From positions 1 through 64,000 of the forward strand of contig CAWFCV010000028.1 in assembly GCA_963814435.1 (NCBI GenBank): 64,000 nt of DNA, written 5' to 3'. The notes under the pieces are model-generated. The model worked only from the letters and a program-made list of their open reading frames with translations. It was not told the origin of the DNA and searched no databases. Below are positions 28,855 through 38,720 of this stretch, in pieces; position 1 is the first letter of the stretch; each line of letters opens with the position of its first letter. The translations under genes and the position numbers were made by a program. This DNA is from JAEUPI01 sp963814435 (GTDB taxonomy: Bacteria; Pseudomonadota; Gammaproteobacteria; Burkholderiales; Burkholderiaceae_C).

Positions 28855-29280
28855 TTAGCGAATTCGGGCAATGGTCGTGTATTGATGTTGGGGGTCCGTC
28901 GCCTGTTCATTCGGTGCCTTCCAGAACACGTTTATGGTTACCTGACCGTCGGCAGCCACCGTCACGGTCGGCGCACTCGCCGCAGCGCTGGGGAGTTGTG
29001 CCTGAACCGTGGCGGCCCAGTTGGCGTACTGAGCGCCACCTGTATTGAAGTTGGTCTGCAGCGTGGTCGTGACCCGATCACTCACCCACATCTGTCCGAT
29101 CAGTTGGTTGACCAACAGCGCCGCATCCGATCGATATTTGGCGTTGCTCGATTGCCGTACCGACGTCACCTGAAGAGCAATGAGTGCCAACACACCAATC
29201 GAAAAGATCAGGATCGAGACCAGCGCCTCAATGAGCGTGAATCCGCGTTGGCGACGACATTCGAGGCGCATGCTCAGCAT
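28855..29280 (-). CDS. pilV: minor type IV pilin PilV
   Basis: The prepilin motif RG|FTLIEALVSILIFSIGVLALIALQ is clear, with Glu5. The mature part is about 120 residues, usual for PilV. Two starts are possible: the ATG at 29280 overlaps the fimT stop (ATGCTGA) like its neighbours, while the ATG at 29271 has GGAAGG at a better distance. It belongs to the minor pilin operon. Confidence 0.9.
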   Translation of the reverse strand: MLSMRLECRRQRGFTLIEALVSILIFSIGVLALIALQVTSVRQSSNAKYRSDAALLVNQLIGQMWVSDRVTTTLQTNFNTGGAQYANWAATVQAQLPSAAASAPTVTVAADGQVTINVFWKAPNEQATDPQHQYTTIARIR

Positions 29281-29873
29281 CCTTCCGAATCGGTTGCGGC
29301 AACAAACCGGGGATCGCACATGCGAACCTGCCCACCGGCACTCACGGTTACGCGCAGACAACGCATCGGCCCGGAACTTGCGGCGCAGGCGCCGCCACTC
29401 GGGTTGGTGATGTCGATGCTGGCGGACGGTACGTTGGTGACCCGCCCGAGCCCGTTGAACACTATGGTGGATTGATCGGCCGCGACCACGACACTGGCTG
29501 ACCCATCACTCGCCGACCGTGATTGGATGACGCGGGGAGCCACCGGGGCCGCGGCGTCGGCCATGTTGGTCGATCCACACGCCCCGGCGGCGCTGTCCAT
29601 GCTGACAATCCAGTTGGGGCCAGCGGTCGTGAGTGCACAGCCGTTGTCCAACGTATTGACAAGCTGGAATCGGACCTGTGCATTGCGACGAACCGCCTCG
29701 GCCCGAGCCAGGTGTATGCCGTTCTGGATCGCTTCCGACATGTTGCGGAGGCGCACGTTGTGCAACCACTGCGAGAAGCTGGGCCCGCCGATCGCCAGCA
29801 GCAGCGCAAGCAGGACGATGGAGATCAACAGCTCCACGAGCGTGAAGCCGCTTCGGCGTTTTGTGCTCAGCAT
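29274..29873 (-). CDS. fimT: pseudopilin FimT/GspH family
   Basis: The prepilin site SG|FTLVELLISIVLLALLLAIGGPSF is standard; Glu5 is present. Domain GspH/FimT covers the middle (RLRNMSEAIQNGIHLARAEAVRRNAQV). Members are minor pilins; some FimT proteins bind DNA in natural transformation. The ATG at 29873 overlaps the pilE stop (ATGCTGA) and has AGAAGG seven bases upstream. Confidence 0.9.
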   Translation of the reverse strand: MLSTKRRSGFTLVELLISIVLLALLLAIGGPSFSQWLHNVRLRNMSEAIQNGIHLARAEAVRRNAQVRFQLVNTLDNGCALTTAGPNWIVSMDSAAGACGSTNMADAAAPVAPRVIQSRSASDGSASVVVAADQSTIVFNGLGRVTNVPSASIDITNPSGGACAASSGPMRCLRVTVSAGGQVRMCDPRFVAATDSEGC

Positions 29874-30328
29874 GCGCCACCCTTCTTCGTGGCCCAGCAC
29901 GTATTCGGCGACGGTGCAGTCCAGCCGGAAGTTACCGCCCGCGTCGTCCTCGCGCCGGCTTGATTGATCGTGAAACTGAAACCCGCCATCGAGCCTTTGC
30001 CCACAGCGGTTATGGTGTAAGTGGTGGCGGTGACGACATCACCGCCGTCATTGCAGACAAAGTCGAAATACCTGCTCGTCGCGGTGTCGGCTATGCATCC
30101 AGTGCCGCCCACATAAGTCCGGTTGTCTTGGAAGAACTGCTCCATCTGTACCTGCTTAGTCGCAAGACGCGACGTAGCCTCGGGGATGTTTCCCCGCATG
30201 ATGTATTCGCGGTACGAAGGCAGGGCCACGGCCGCCAAGATTGCGACGATCGCCACCGTGATCATCACTTCGATCAAGGTGAAGCCGGCCAAGCGTCCGC
30301 GCGAGCTGCTCGATACGTCGATTTGCAT
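29867..30328 (-). CDS. pilE: type IV pilin PilE (minor/major pilin-like)
   Basis: The processing site is AG|FTLIEVMITVAIVAILAAVALPSYREYI, typical of PilE-like pilins. The mature protein is about 130 residues with Cys residues (GTGCIADT, NTCW, and the last residue) that could form the D-region disulfide. It heads the operon; AAAGGA lies 6 bases before the ATG at 30328. It may be a minor pilin, since pilE-like genes at the head of fimT-pilV-W-X-Y1 operons often are. Confidence 0.88.
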   Translation of the reverse strand: MQIDVSSSSRGRLAGFTLIEVMITVAIVAILAAVALPSYREYIMRGNIPEATSRLATKQVQMEQFFQDNRTYVGGTGCIADTATSRYFDFVCNDGGDVVTATTYTITAVGKGSMAGFSFTINQAGARTTRAVTSGWTAPSPNTCWATKKGGAC

Positions 30329-30462
30329 GTGCAGTCCTTTCATGGCCTTCATTGTTGAGAAATGGTCCGAGAGGCACTCGACCAGATGTCGGTCACCGAT
30401 GACCGCTCATCGCCTGCGCAGCGCGCGATGTGACATTGCGCACAGACGCAACGAACCTACAT

Positions 30463-31172
30463 TCAGTTGCAGTGCGCGACGTAGGTCACGCGCCGCCGGT
30501 CGTCACCGGCGACCGACCGCTCGTCGGTCAGCGCTCGTCGAGTGCCCGAACCGGCGGGCCCGAGGTGCTGCACGTCGCCCCAGCCGACCAGCATCAGGCC
30601 CTGGTCGCTATGCAGCAGACGGTTGATGGCCGCATTGGCCAGTGCCCAACTGCGCGGGGCATCCAGCGCCAATGCGCGCGGCTGCGCGGTACAGGCAATC
30701 GAGCACGCCGCCATGCGTGACCCACACCATCTGCTGCCCCGCATGCGCCGCGCACAAGCGTTCCGCGGCTTCGATGCAGCGCGCGTTGAATGCAACGAGG
30801 CTCTCACCGCCGTCGGGCGCGAAGCTCGGGTCGCGCGCGCGCCAGCGCGCCGAGCCTCGCGGCCACCGACGGTGAATGTCGGCGTAGGTATGCCCTTCGA
30901 AGACGCCGAACGCGCGTTCGCGCAGCCCGCGCTCGGCACGCACGGATCGCCCAGCCGCGCGCGCGAGCGGCGCCGCGGTCTGCAGCGTGCGCTGCAGGTC
31001 GCTGGCGAAGATCGCGTCGATCGGCTCGTCGCGCAGCGCCGTCGCCATCTGCTCGGCCTGCCATCGCCCGATGTCGTTCAACGTCGGTGTCGAGCTGGCC
31101 CTGCATGCGCGTTTCGGCGTTCCACGCCGTCTCGCCATGCCGGATCACGAACAGCCGTGCGGGCTCCCTCAA
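30463..31172 (-). CDS. histidine phosphatase family protein, two frameshifts
   Basis: This belongs to the phosphoglycerate mutase-like histidine phosphatases. The phospho-histidine motif LFVIRHGETAWN is in the first frame, the middle (DAIFASDLQRTLQTA, WVTHGGVLDCLYR) in the second, and the end (LGNAAINRLL-like ALANAAINRLL) in a third. Breaks lie near 31085 and 30670. A TTG at 31172 overlapping the upstream stop is the likely start. Substrate unknown. Confidence 0.75.
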
Positions 31173-31801
31173 TCGCGCAGCAACCGGCGGTTCAACGTGT
31201 AGGTGCCCGACAGCGTGGCCTCGGCCAGCACCTTGTCGGCCAGCGCTTGGCGCGCCTGCGCGCCAGTGAAGGCGCCCTCCACGGCCAGACGGTCGACCGA
31301 CACCGCATACAACGTGAACACATAGTGGTGCACCAGCGAATCGTTGAACGGCGGAAACGGACCGTCGTAGCCGAAGTACTGCCCGGCCATCTGCGCGTCG
31401 CCGGCAAACCAGCCGGTGTAGTCGTTCAGGCCGTGGCGCGCGCCGTGCGCGGTGGATGGCCCAGGTTTGCCGCGCGCGGTGAAGCCGCGGCAGTACTCGC
31501 CCTCGCCGATCGAGCCGATCGCGGGCGGGATGTCGACCATCACCCAATGAAAGAAGTCCACGCGGGGCAGATCGGCCGGCACCTCGCGGTCATCCTTGTT
31601 CACGTCGTCGCCGCGGCTGGGCACGTCGAAGTCATGGCAGATCAACACCAGCGATCGCGTGCCGGCCGGCAACTCGCTCCAGGCCAGGTGCGGATTGACG
31701 TTGTCCGAGAAGGTGACGCCACCGGCCTTGGCGATGCGGCCGGCGGCATACCGTGACGGAATGGCATCGCCATTCACCCAGCTCTGACTCCACAGTTTCA
31801 T
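31169..31801 (-). CDS. YbhB/YbcL family PEBP protein
   Basis: A phosphatidylethanolamine-binding/Raf-kinase-inhibitor-like protein of 210 residues. The family motifs NVNPHLAWSELPAGTRSLVLICHDFD, FFHWVMVDIP, and the GYDGPFPPFNDSLVHHYVFTLYA ligand-site region are all present. Function in bacteria is unclear. The ATG at 31801 is the family-like start (MKLWSQSW). Confidence 0.92.
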   Translation of the reverse strand: MKLWSQSWVNGDAIPSRYAAGRIAKAGGVTFSDNVNPHLAWSELPAGTRSLVLICHDFDVPSRGDDVNKDDREVPADLPRVDFFHWVMVDIPPAIGSIGEGEYCRGFTARGKPGPSTAHGARHGLNDYTGWFAGDAQMAGQYFGYDGPFPPFNDSLVHHYVFTLYAVSVDRLAVEGAFTGAQARQALADKVLAEATLSGTYTLNRRLLRD

Positions 31802-31826
31802 GCGCAGCTTTCCTCGTGCGAAACGG

Positions 31827-32120
31827 CTATACGCCCCAGACGATCGGCTCGCTCGCCGCCTGGGCACGTTTCATCATCTCGATCATCGGCCACATCCGCT
31901 GGCGCAGGCCGACCTGGCCGGGGGCGGGCGGCTGATCGGCGCGCTCGGCCTCCTCGGCCTCGATCGCCTTCTTCAGATCGGCCATTGCGGCGAGCATCGC
32001 CGACGGCTCGATGATGCCCTTGGCCTGCGGTTCGCGCCCGATCAGGCGCAACAACTGGTCGCCGTTGGGGCCCAGCATCAGCAGGTCGGCGGTGGCCTTG
32101 TTCTTGAATTTGTAGATCAT
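31827..32120 (-). CDS. DUF1840 family protein
   Basis: A 97-residue cytoplasmic protein matching DUF1840, a betaproteobacterial family of unknown function. The start MIYKFKNKATADLLML and middle ALDLKK-like MADLKKAIEAEE are typical. It lies between cfa and the PEBP gene on the same strand, probably cotranscribed. Confidence 0.85.
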   Translation of the reverse strand: MIYKFKNKATADLLMLGPNGDQLLRLIGREPQAKGIIEPSAMLAAMADLKKAIEAEEAERADQPPAPGQVGLRQRMWPMIEMMKRAQAASEPIVWGV

Positions 32121-32138
32121 CGCGCGTCGCGGTCAGCG

Positions 32139-33388
32139 TCAACGATACATGTAGCCCCGCTGGAAGGGAAACACCGACTGGGCCCCGCGCATGCGCACCG
32201 TCGCCCAGGTTGCCACTGGGTCGGCTTGCCAGCATCTGGTTCAGCGAGATCCAGCCGCGTTCGAAGCTCATCGCCGAGCCGGCCAGGTACAGCCGGTAGG
32301 CGCGAACGACGCGATCGCCGGTGATCTCGAGCGCGCGCGACAGGCGCGATTCCAGAGCGTCGGACCAGGCCCACAGCGTGCGCGCATAGTGCGGGCGCAG
32401 GTTCTCGACATCCAGCAGCTCCAGGCCGGCGTCGGCCATCTCGCGCAGCACGTGCGACACATGCAGCAATTCGCCGCCCGGGAAGATGTAGCGCTCGATG
32501 AAGTCGCCGATGCCGGCGCCGAGTTGCGCGTTGCGCGTGCCGCCGGCGGTGATGCCGTGGTTCATCAGCAGGCCGCCCGGCTTCAGCAGCCGGCGAATCT
32601 TGCCGAAGTAGGTCGGCAGCATGGCGCGGCCCACATGCTCGAACATGCCGATCGAGGCGATCTTGTCCCAGGGGTGCGTCTCGGGCAGCGCGCGGTAGTC
32701 CAGCAGCTTCATCTCCACGCGCCCGGTAAGGCCCGCGCTGCTCGATCAGCCGATTGACGTGTGCATGCTGGTTCTTCGACAGCGTGATGCCGGTGGCCTG
32801 CACGCCATAGTTCTCGGCGGCCCACAGCAGCAGGCCACCCCAGCCGGCGCCGATGTCGAGAAAGCGTTCGCCTTCGCGCAACATCAGCTTGCGGCATACA
32901 TGGTCGAGCTTGGCCTCCTGCGCCTGCGCCAGCGGCATGCCCGCTTCGCGGTAATAGGCGCACGAGTAGACGCGCCGGGCATCCAGCCACAACGCATAGA
33001 AATCGTCCGACACGTCGTAATGGAATTGCACCTGGCGCGCATCGGCGTCAGCACTGTGGCGCGCCAGCGCCCTGCCGCGCCGCAGCAGCCCGCGCCACCA
33101 CGACGAGCTGCCGCCTGGCGTGCGTGTCGGATCGACGTTGATCATCTGCGCCGCCACGGCCATCAGGTCGCGCATCGTGCCCTCGATTTCGAGGCGGCCT
33201 TCCACGTAGTCCTCGGCCAATCGGCCCACCTGACCGGCCGCCAGATGCGCCAGCGGCGAGTATTCGGTCAGCCTGAGCAGCACCCGGGCATCGGCCGACC
33301 CGATGCGCCGCCCGCCTGGCAATTCGACCTGCGCGCTGGCCTGCAGATTCGCAAACTTGCGTTCGACCAGGATTTCGATCGGATTCAT
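32139..33388 (-). CDS. cfa: cyclopropane-fatty-acyl-phospholipid synthase, two frameshifts
   Basis: Cfa adds a methylene from SAM to unsaturated acyl chains in membrane lipids. The first frame (from ATG 33388) has the N-terminal lipid-binding part and the SAM motif FLDIGAGWGGLLLWAA; the middle frame has SIGMFEHVG and GTRNAQLG; the end (VFPFQRGYMYR) appears in a third frame, stopping at 32139. Breaks are near 32720 (a GGG run) and 32200. The order and completeness of motifs point to a sequence error, not decay. Confidence 0.85.
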
Positions 33389-33464
33389 GGCAGTGCCGCG
33401 AGTGTCCCGCGACTGTACGGACAAATGCGCACGCTGCGCAATCGGTGCCATCAACAAATCAGGC

Positions 33465-33488
33465 CCCCGGCGGCTCTCGGGCCCGGGG
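33465..33488 (-). terminator. possible weak terminator after the GGDEF-EAL gene
   Basis: A 6-bp CCCCGG/CCGGGG stem follows the stop codon, with an AT-richer stretch (TGATTTGTTG) after it on the minus strand. There is no real T-tract, so confidence is low. Confidence 0.3.
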
Positions 33489-33497
33489 TCGAGCGCT

Positions 33498-35598
33498 TCA
33501 GTCGCCCACCACCCGCAGGCGGCGCCGGTTGGCCGACTGGGCGCCGAGCCGCTCCTCGAAGCTGAACGGGTCCAGCGCCGGCGCGAACAGGAAGCCCTGG
33601 AACTGGTCACAACCCTCGTGCGCCAGATACTGGCGCTGCGATTCCGTTTCCACGCCTTCGGCGATGACCTTGAGGCCCAGCGCACGCGCCATCTGGATGA
33701 TCGCGTGCACGATGCCGGCATCGCTGTCGTCGGCCGGCACGCCGCGAATGAAGCTGCGATCGATCTTCAGCTTCTCGATCGGAAATCGCTTCAGATACGC
33801 CAGGCTGGAATAGCCCGTGCCGAAGTCGTCGATCGCCAGGCGCACGCCCAGCTCGGCCAGTGCGTGCAGGCGCTGCAACGCGTCGCCGGCGTCGCGCACG
33901 AGGATCGACTCGGTCAGTTCCAGCTCCAGCAGCGACCCGGGCAGATCGGCCGCGTGCAGTGCGGCCGCGACGCGCTCCACGAAGTCGACCTGCTGGAACT
34001 GCAGCGCCGACACGTTCACCGCCACCGGGAGCGGCATGCCCCGGCTGCGCCAGGCCGCGGCCTGGCGCACGGCCTGGCCGAGCACCCAGTCGCCGATCGC
34101 GATGATGAAGCCGGTCTCCTCGGCCACCGCGATGAACTTCGCTGGCGAGACCTCGCCGAACTCGGGATCGCGCCACCGGATCAATGCCTCGGCGCCGACG
34201 ATCGCGCCGCTGGCGATGTCGATCTGCGGCTGGTAGGCCAGACGAAAGCGGTTGGCAGCCAGCGCCTGGCGCATGGCATGGTCGAGCTGCATGCGCGCGC
34301 GCAGGTCGGCGTCGTGGCTGGGCTGGTGGAAGCGGAACCCCGCGCGCCCGCCTGCCTTGGCCCTCTGCATCGCCGTTTCGGCATGCCGGATCAGCGAGCC
34401 GCTGTCGCCGCCGTCGGTGGGGTACAGCGCGATGCCCACGCTGCAGGTCAGCGTGAACTGGGTGCCTTCGATGGTGTAGGCACGGCCGGTGGCTTCGAGC
34501 ACCCGCGCGGCGGCGACCTCCGCGCCACGGTGGTCGGCCTGGTGCACCAGCAGGGCGAACTGGTCGCCGCCGATGCGGGCCAGCAGGTCGCCCTGCCGCA
34601 TGCAGGTCTTGACGCGGTCGGCCACCTCGATCAGCACGCGGTCGCCCGTGGCGTGCCCCAGGCTGTCGTTGATCTGCTTGAATCGGTCGAGGTCCAGCAG
34701 CAACAGCCCGAAGCCCGATCGATCGCGCCGTGCATGCGCCAGCGCCAGCTCGAGCGCGTCGCCCAGGTGGCGGCGATTGGGCAGGCCCGTGAGCGCGTCG
34801 GTGGTCGTCAGCGCTTCGATGCGCCGATCGGCGCTCACCAGCTCGGTGCGGTCGCGAAACGCCCACACCCGGCCGATCGGCCGGCCGCGGCTGATCTGAG
34901 GCTGCGTCACCATCTCCAGTGTCTGGCCCGAGAGCAATTGCACCGGCTCGGTGGCGCGCATCAGCGCGGACTCCTGCAGTGCGGCCAGGCGGCGCTGGTA
35001 GCGCTTCGAATCGGTCACGCTGCGCCGCATCCAGTCGAACACCGCGTCGTCGTGGCGGCCCTCCAGCAGGTCTTCGGGTATGCCCCACAGCGTGGAAAAG
35101 CGCCGATTGAAGGCGCGGATGCGGCCCGCCAGATCGGTCACCAGAATGCCGTCGGCGGTGGATTCGAGCGTGGCCTGAAGTTCGGCCAGCAGCGATTCAC
35201 GTTCGTTCTGTGCACGCAATGCCTCGGTGCGATCGTGCACCGTCACGAGGTAGTGCGATGCGGGCTGCATGCCCAGCGCCAGCGGCGCAATGCAGCGCTG
35301 GATCTGCACCACCGCGCCATCGGCCGTCATCGCCACGGACTCCGACTCCAGCCGCGACAGGCGGCCGGCCTTGACGTCGTCCCAGAAGGCGAGGTCTTCC
35401 GGCGAAGCCACCAGCCCCAGGGCATCCAGGCGGTCGAGCGCGACGTCGGACAGCCCCAGCAGCGCCCGTGCGGCCCGGTTGATGCCTTCGAGCCGCAGGG
35501 TTGCCTGCGTCGACGATCCAGGCCGGTTCACTCAGGCTGTCCAGCATGGCCACCCAGGCCTGCAGCACCGCCGGCGTTCGCGTCGACCGTTCGGTCAC
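33498..35598 (-). CDS. GGDEF-EAL c-di-GMP protein with PAS domains, one frameshift
   Basis: The order is two PAS-like domains (about 1-250), GGDEF, then EAL. The GGDEF signature reads ARIGGDQF, with Gln in place of the second acidic residue, so cyclase activity may be lost. The EAL part is complete (GAEALIRW, ELTESIL, DDFGTGYSSLAYLKRFPIEKLKIDRSFI, EGVETESQ), consistent with c-di-GMP hydrolysis. The first about 30 residues (from the GTG at 35598) lie in a different frame; the break is near 35510. The GTG overlaps the HD-GYP stop (GTGA). Confidence 0.85.
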
Positions 35599-36879
35599 GC
35601 AGCCAGCTCCTGGCCGTAGCTCGAGTGCGGCACGCCCGCCGGCTCGAAGAAGTAGATCACGCGCTGACGAGGCGACAGGTACTGCAGCGCGGCGGCACGG
35701 CAGCTGCTGCGGGCGCAGACTGCGCCGGATGCCGAGGTCGACCTGATGTTCCAGATTGACGTGCAGCGCCTCGTCGGCGGGTACGTCCGGGTCGTAGACC
35801 AGCACGCGCGGCTTGAGCGGCCGCGTGGAGTTGACGTTGGTGACCAGCGCGTAGCGGTCGTCGGTCAGCTGCACCACCGAGCCGGGCGGATAGACGCCCA
35901 TCATGCGGATGAACGCATTGAGCATCGACGCGTCGAACTTGCTGCGCGTCTGCGCGAAGATCAGCGACAGCGCCTCGTGCGGCGTCAGCGCCTGCGCGGG
36001 CTGCGCGGGGTCGCACAGGTTGTCGTAGCGGTTGACCAGGGCCACGATGCGCGCTGCGCCGGTCATGCGGTCGACGTTCAGGTGCAGCGGAAAGCCGCTG
36101 CCATCGGCCATCTCGTGGTGCTGGCCGATCACCAGCAGCGCACCGGGTGTGAGCCCCATGCGCTTGCCCTGTGCCACGCCACGGGCCACATGCTCGCGGT
36201 ACAGGCTCACGTCGGCCGGCGTCGTATGCGGGTCGACATGGTGCACCCGATCGGGCAGCTCCAGCTTGCCGACGTCGTGCAGCAGCGCGCCGACGCCGAT
36301 GTCGAGCATCTCGCTCTCGCTGAAGCCGAACACGCGGCCCATCAGCATGGCAATCACCGCCACATTGAGCGCGTGCGCCGTCGGTCGGTCGCCCTGCACC
36401 TCCGACAGCACGCGGATGCACACCTCGCCATCGAGCATCATCTTGTCCAGCAGCGCGCGCGTCAGCCCCTCGGTGGCCTCGCGGGCGAACTGCGGCTGCC
36501 CGGCCACTTGCTCGGCAGCCGCCTTCCACGAGCGTGCCGCCTCGTTGTACTGGCGGGTGCACACCTGGTTTGCTTCGCGCTGGGCACGCAGCTGCTCGCG
36601 GCACTCGCGTGCGCGCTGCTGCTGCGGCGACTCGTGCGGCGGCGGAGGTGCAACCGTGCTGACCGCGGTGGGCTCGGGCGCTTCGTCCTGCCCGTCGTCG
36701 AGCGTGCTCTTTTCGGGACTCCAACGCACCTTGTCCAGCCCGAGGCCGCGAATGGTTGCGATCTGCTCGGGCGAGGTGATCTTGAAGCTCGACAGCGCGA
36801 ACGGATGGGCCCACCACGCGAGGTCGAGGTGGACGAACATTCCGACACGAAGCTCGTTGACGCCGATGCTGGCCGACAT
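35595..36879 (-). CDS. HD-GYP domain c-di-GMP phosphodiesterase with DUF3391
   Basis: The N-terminal DUF3391 region (about 5-60) precedes a basic/coiled-coil linker and an HD-GYP domain: LLHDVGKLELPDRV gives His201-Asp202, and HHEMADGSGFP gives the GYP-type motif with Phe for Tyr. It likely breaks c-di-GMP down to GMP or pGpG. Near 35700 the frame shifts; the natural end (IYFFEPAGVPHSSYGQELAA) stops at 35595. It is coupled to the GGDEF-EAL gene. Confidence 0.87.
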
Positions 36880-36983
36880 CTTGATACCGCTGCTGCGGCC
36901 GGCCGGGATGGCTGGCCCTTGCGCTAGATCGGCACGCGGGCGCGCAAACTTGAACGCCGTGGTGGGCAGTCCTACCGGGTGCC

Positions 36984-37424
36984 TTAGCGCTGGATGCGCG
37001 TGGACAGCACGATGGCCGACGTGGTGCGCTCCACGCCGTCCAGCAGGCCGATGCGGTCGATCAGGCTGTCGAGCTCGCCGATCGAGGCCGCCGCCACCAC
37101 GGCGATCAAATCGAACGGGCCGCTCACCGAATGCAAGGTGCGCAGCTCGGGTATGCGGCGCAACGCGGCCTCGATCGGTGCCGCCTTCCGCGGCTCGAGC
37201 GTAATCAATATGTGTGCACGTACTAGCGCCGCTTCTTCGTCGGCCGGGGCGGTGACGGTGTAGCCGGCGATCGCGCGCGTGCGTTCCAGCCGCGCCAGCC
37301 GGCTTTGTACGGTCGTGCGCGACAGCTTCAGTCGGCGCGCCAGCTCGGCGGTGGGCGCCCGAGCGTTCTCGCGCAACAGCGCCAGCAGTGCGCGGTCGGT
37401 GTCGTCGAGTGTGGTTCGGCTCAT
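36984..37424 (-). CDS. Lrp/AsnC family transcriptional regulator
   Basis: A 146-residue regulator with an N-terminal winged helix (LDDTDRALLALLRENARAPTAELARRLKLSRTTVQSRLARLE) and a C-terminal RAM/ACT ligand domain (SVSGPFDLIAVV). It is divergent from the saccharopine-dehydrogenase-like gene with a 121-base gap, so it likely controls that gene and itself in response to an amino acid. The gap (37425-37545) is AT-richer than its surroundings, but I find no clear operator repeat. Confidence 0.92.
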   Translation of the reverse strand: MSRTTLDDTDRALLALLRENARAPTAELARRLKLSRTTVQSRLARLERTRAIAGYTVTAPADEEAALVRAHILITLEPRKAAPIEAALRRIPELRTLHSVSGPFDLIAVVAAASIGELDSLIDRIGLLDGVERTTSAIVLSTRIQR

Positions 37425-37545
37425 TGCCGGGAATTATCGTCGAAATGTCATACTGATCCTTCCATATCGTCGGTATCAATCATCCGGATTGCAGCGTTCT
37501 AGCCGAAAATTCGCTCATCGCCAATCGCCAACCGTGGAGCAGGTC

Positions 37546-38649
37546 ATGCGCAAGATCATCGTGGTCGGGGCCGGCAAGATCGGCCAAGTGGCGGCCGATC
37601 TACTCGCGCACGCCTCCGGCAGCGGCTATGCGGTCACACTGGCCGATCAATCGCTCGATGCCGTGAATGCCGCCGCTTGTGGCGCAGCGGTGACGCCGAT
37701 GCAGCTCGACGTGGCCGACCCGGCCGCGCTGACCCGCGCGTTGGCCGGTGGCTTTGCGGTGCTGAGCGCGGCACCGTTTCACCTGAGCGTGCCGATCGCC
37801 GAAGCCGCCCGCAGGGCTGGCACGCACTATCTCGACCTCACCGAAGACGTCGCCAGCACCCGGCGCATCCGCCAGCTGGCCGAAGGCGCGACCACCGCGT
37901 TCATGCCGCAGTGCGGCCTGGCGCCCGGTTTCATCTCGATCGTCGCCGCCGACCTGGCGCGGCGCTTCGACAAGCTCGACAGCGTGCGCATGCGCGTCGG
38001 TGCGCTGCCCGCCTATCCGAGCAACGCGCTGAACTACAACCTCACCTGGAGCACCGAAGGCGTCATCAACGAGTACATCGAGCCCTGCGAGGCCATCGTC
38101 GAAGGTCGTCGCTGCGAGGTGCCGGCGCTCGAGGAGCGCGAGGAGTTCACGCTCGACGGCGTGCTGTACGAGGCCTTCAACACCTCCGGTGGCCTGGGCA
38201 CGCTGGCCGAGACGCTGCAAGGACAGGTGCGAACGCTCAACTACCGCACCATCCGCTATCCCGGCCACGCCGCGATCATGAAGGCGCTGCTCAACGATCT
38301 GCGGCTGCGCGAGCGGCGCGAGTTGCTGAAGGACATCCTGGAAAACGCGGTGCCCGCGACGATGCAGGACGTGGTGGTGATCTTCGTCACCGTCAGCGGC
38401 TGGCGCGACGGCCGCCTGATGCAGGAAACCTATGCGCGCAAGATCTACGCGCAACTGCTGGCCGGGCGCATGCGCAGCGCGATCCAGGTCACGACCGCCA
38501 GCAGCGCGTGCGCGATGCTGGATCTGCTGGCGCAGGGTGATCTGCCCCGGCAGGGCTTCCTGCGGCAGGAGGACGTGAGCCTGGAACGCTTCCTCGGCAA
38601 CCGCTTCGGCGCGGTCTTCGAGCCTGCGCAGCTGGCCCGCGCGGCCTGA
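37546..38649 (+). CDS. saccharopine dehydrogenase-like oxidoreductase
   Basis: A 367-residue NAD(P)-dependent enzyme of the saccharopine dehydrogenase superfamily. The Rossmann motif is IIVVGAGKIGQVAADLL; GLAPGFISIVAADL and YNLTWSTEGVINEY are typical of the lysine-dehydrogenase/saccharopine-reductase branch. A role in lysine breakdown (for example lysine 6-dehydrogenase) is likely, and fits the divergent Lrp regulator. The ATG at 37546 has GGAG nearby upstream. Confidence 0.85.
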   Translation: MRKIIVVGAGKIGQVAADLLAHASGSGYAVTLADQSLDAVNAAACGAAVTPMQLDVADPAALTRALAGGFAVLSAAPFHLSVPIAEAARRAGTHYLDLTEDVASTRRIRQLAEGATTAFMPQCGLAPGFISIVAADLARRFDKLDSVRMRVGALPAYPSNALNYNLTWSTEGVINEYIEPCEAIVEGRRCEVPALEEREEFTLDGVLYEAFNTSGGLGTLAETLQGQVRTLNYRTIRYPGHAAIMKALLNDLRLRERRELLKDILENAVPATMQDVVVIFVTVSGWRDGRLMQETYARKIYAQLLAGRMRSAIQVTTASSACAMLDLLAQGDLPRQGFLRQEDVSLERFLGNRFGAVFEPAQLARAA

Positions 38650-38720
38650 CGCCGGCCGGGCGCCGCGCCGTTATTCGGTACATTGGTCGCCGGGTCGTGC
38701 GAACGACCGGAGGGACTGCC

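Noticed and set aside
33389..33497. Gap between cfa and the GGDEF-EAL gene
   Set aside because: Searched for a small gene; only the weak hairpin was found.
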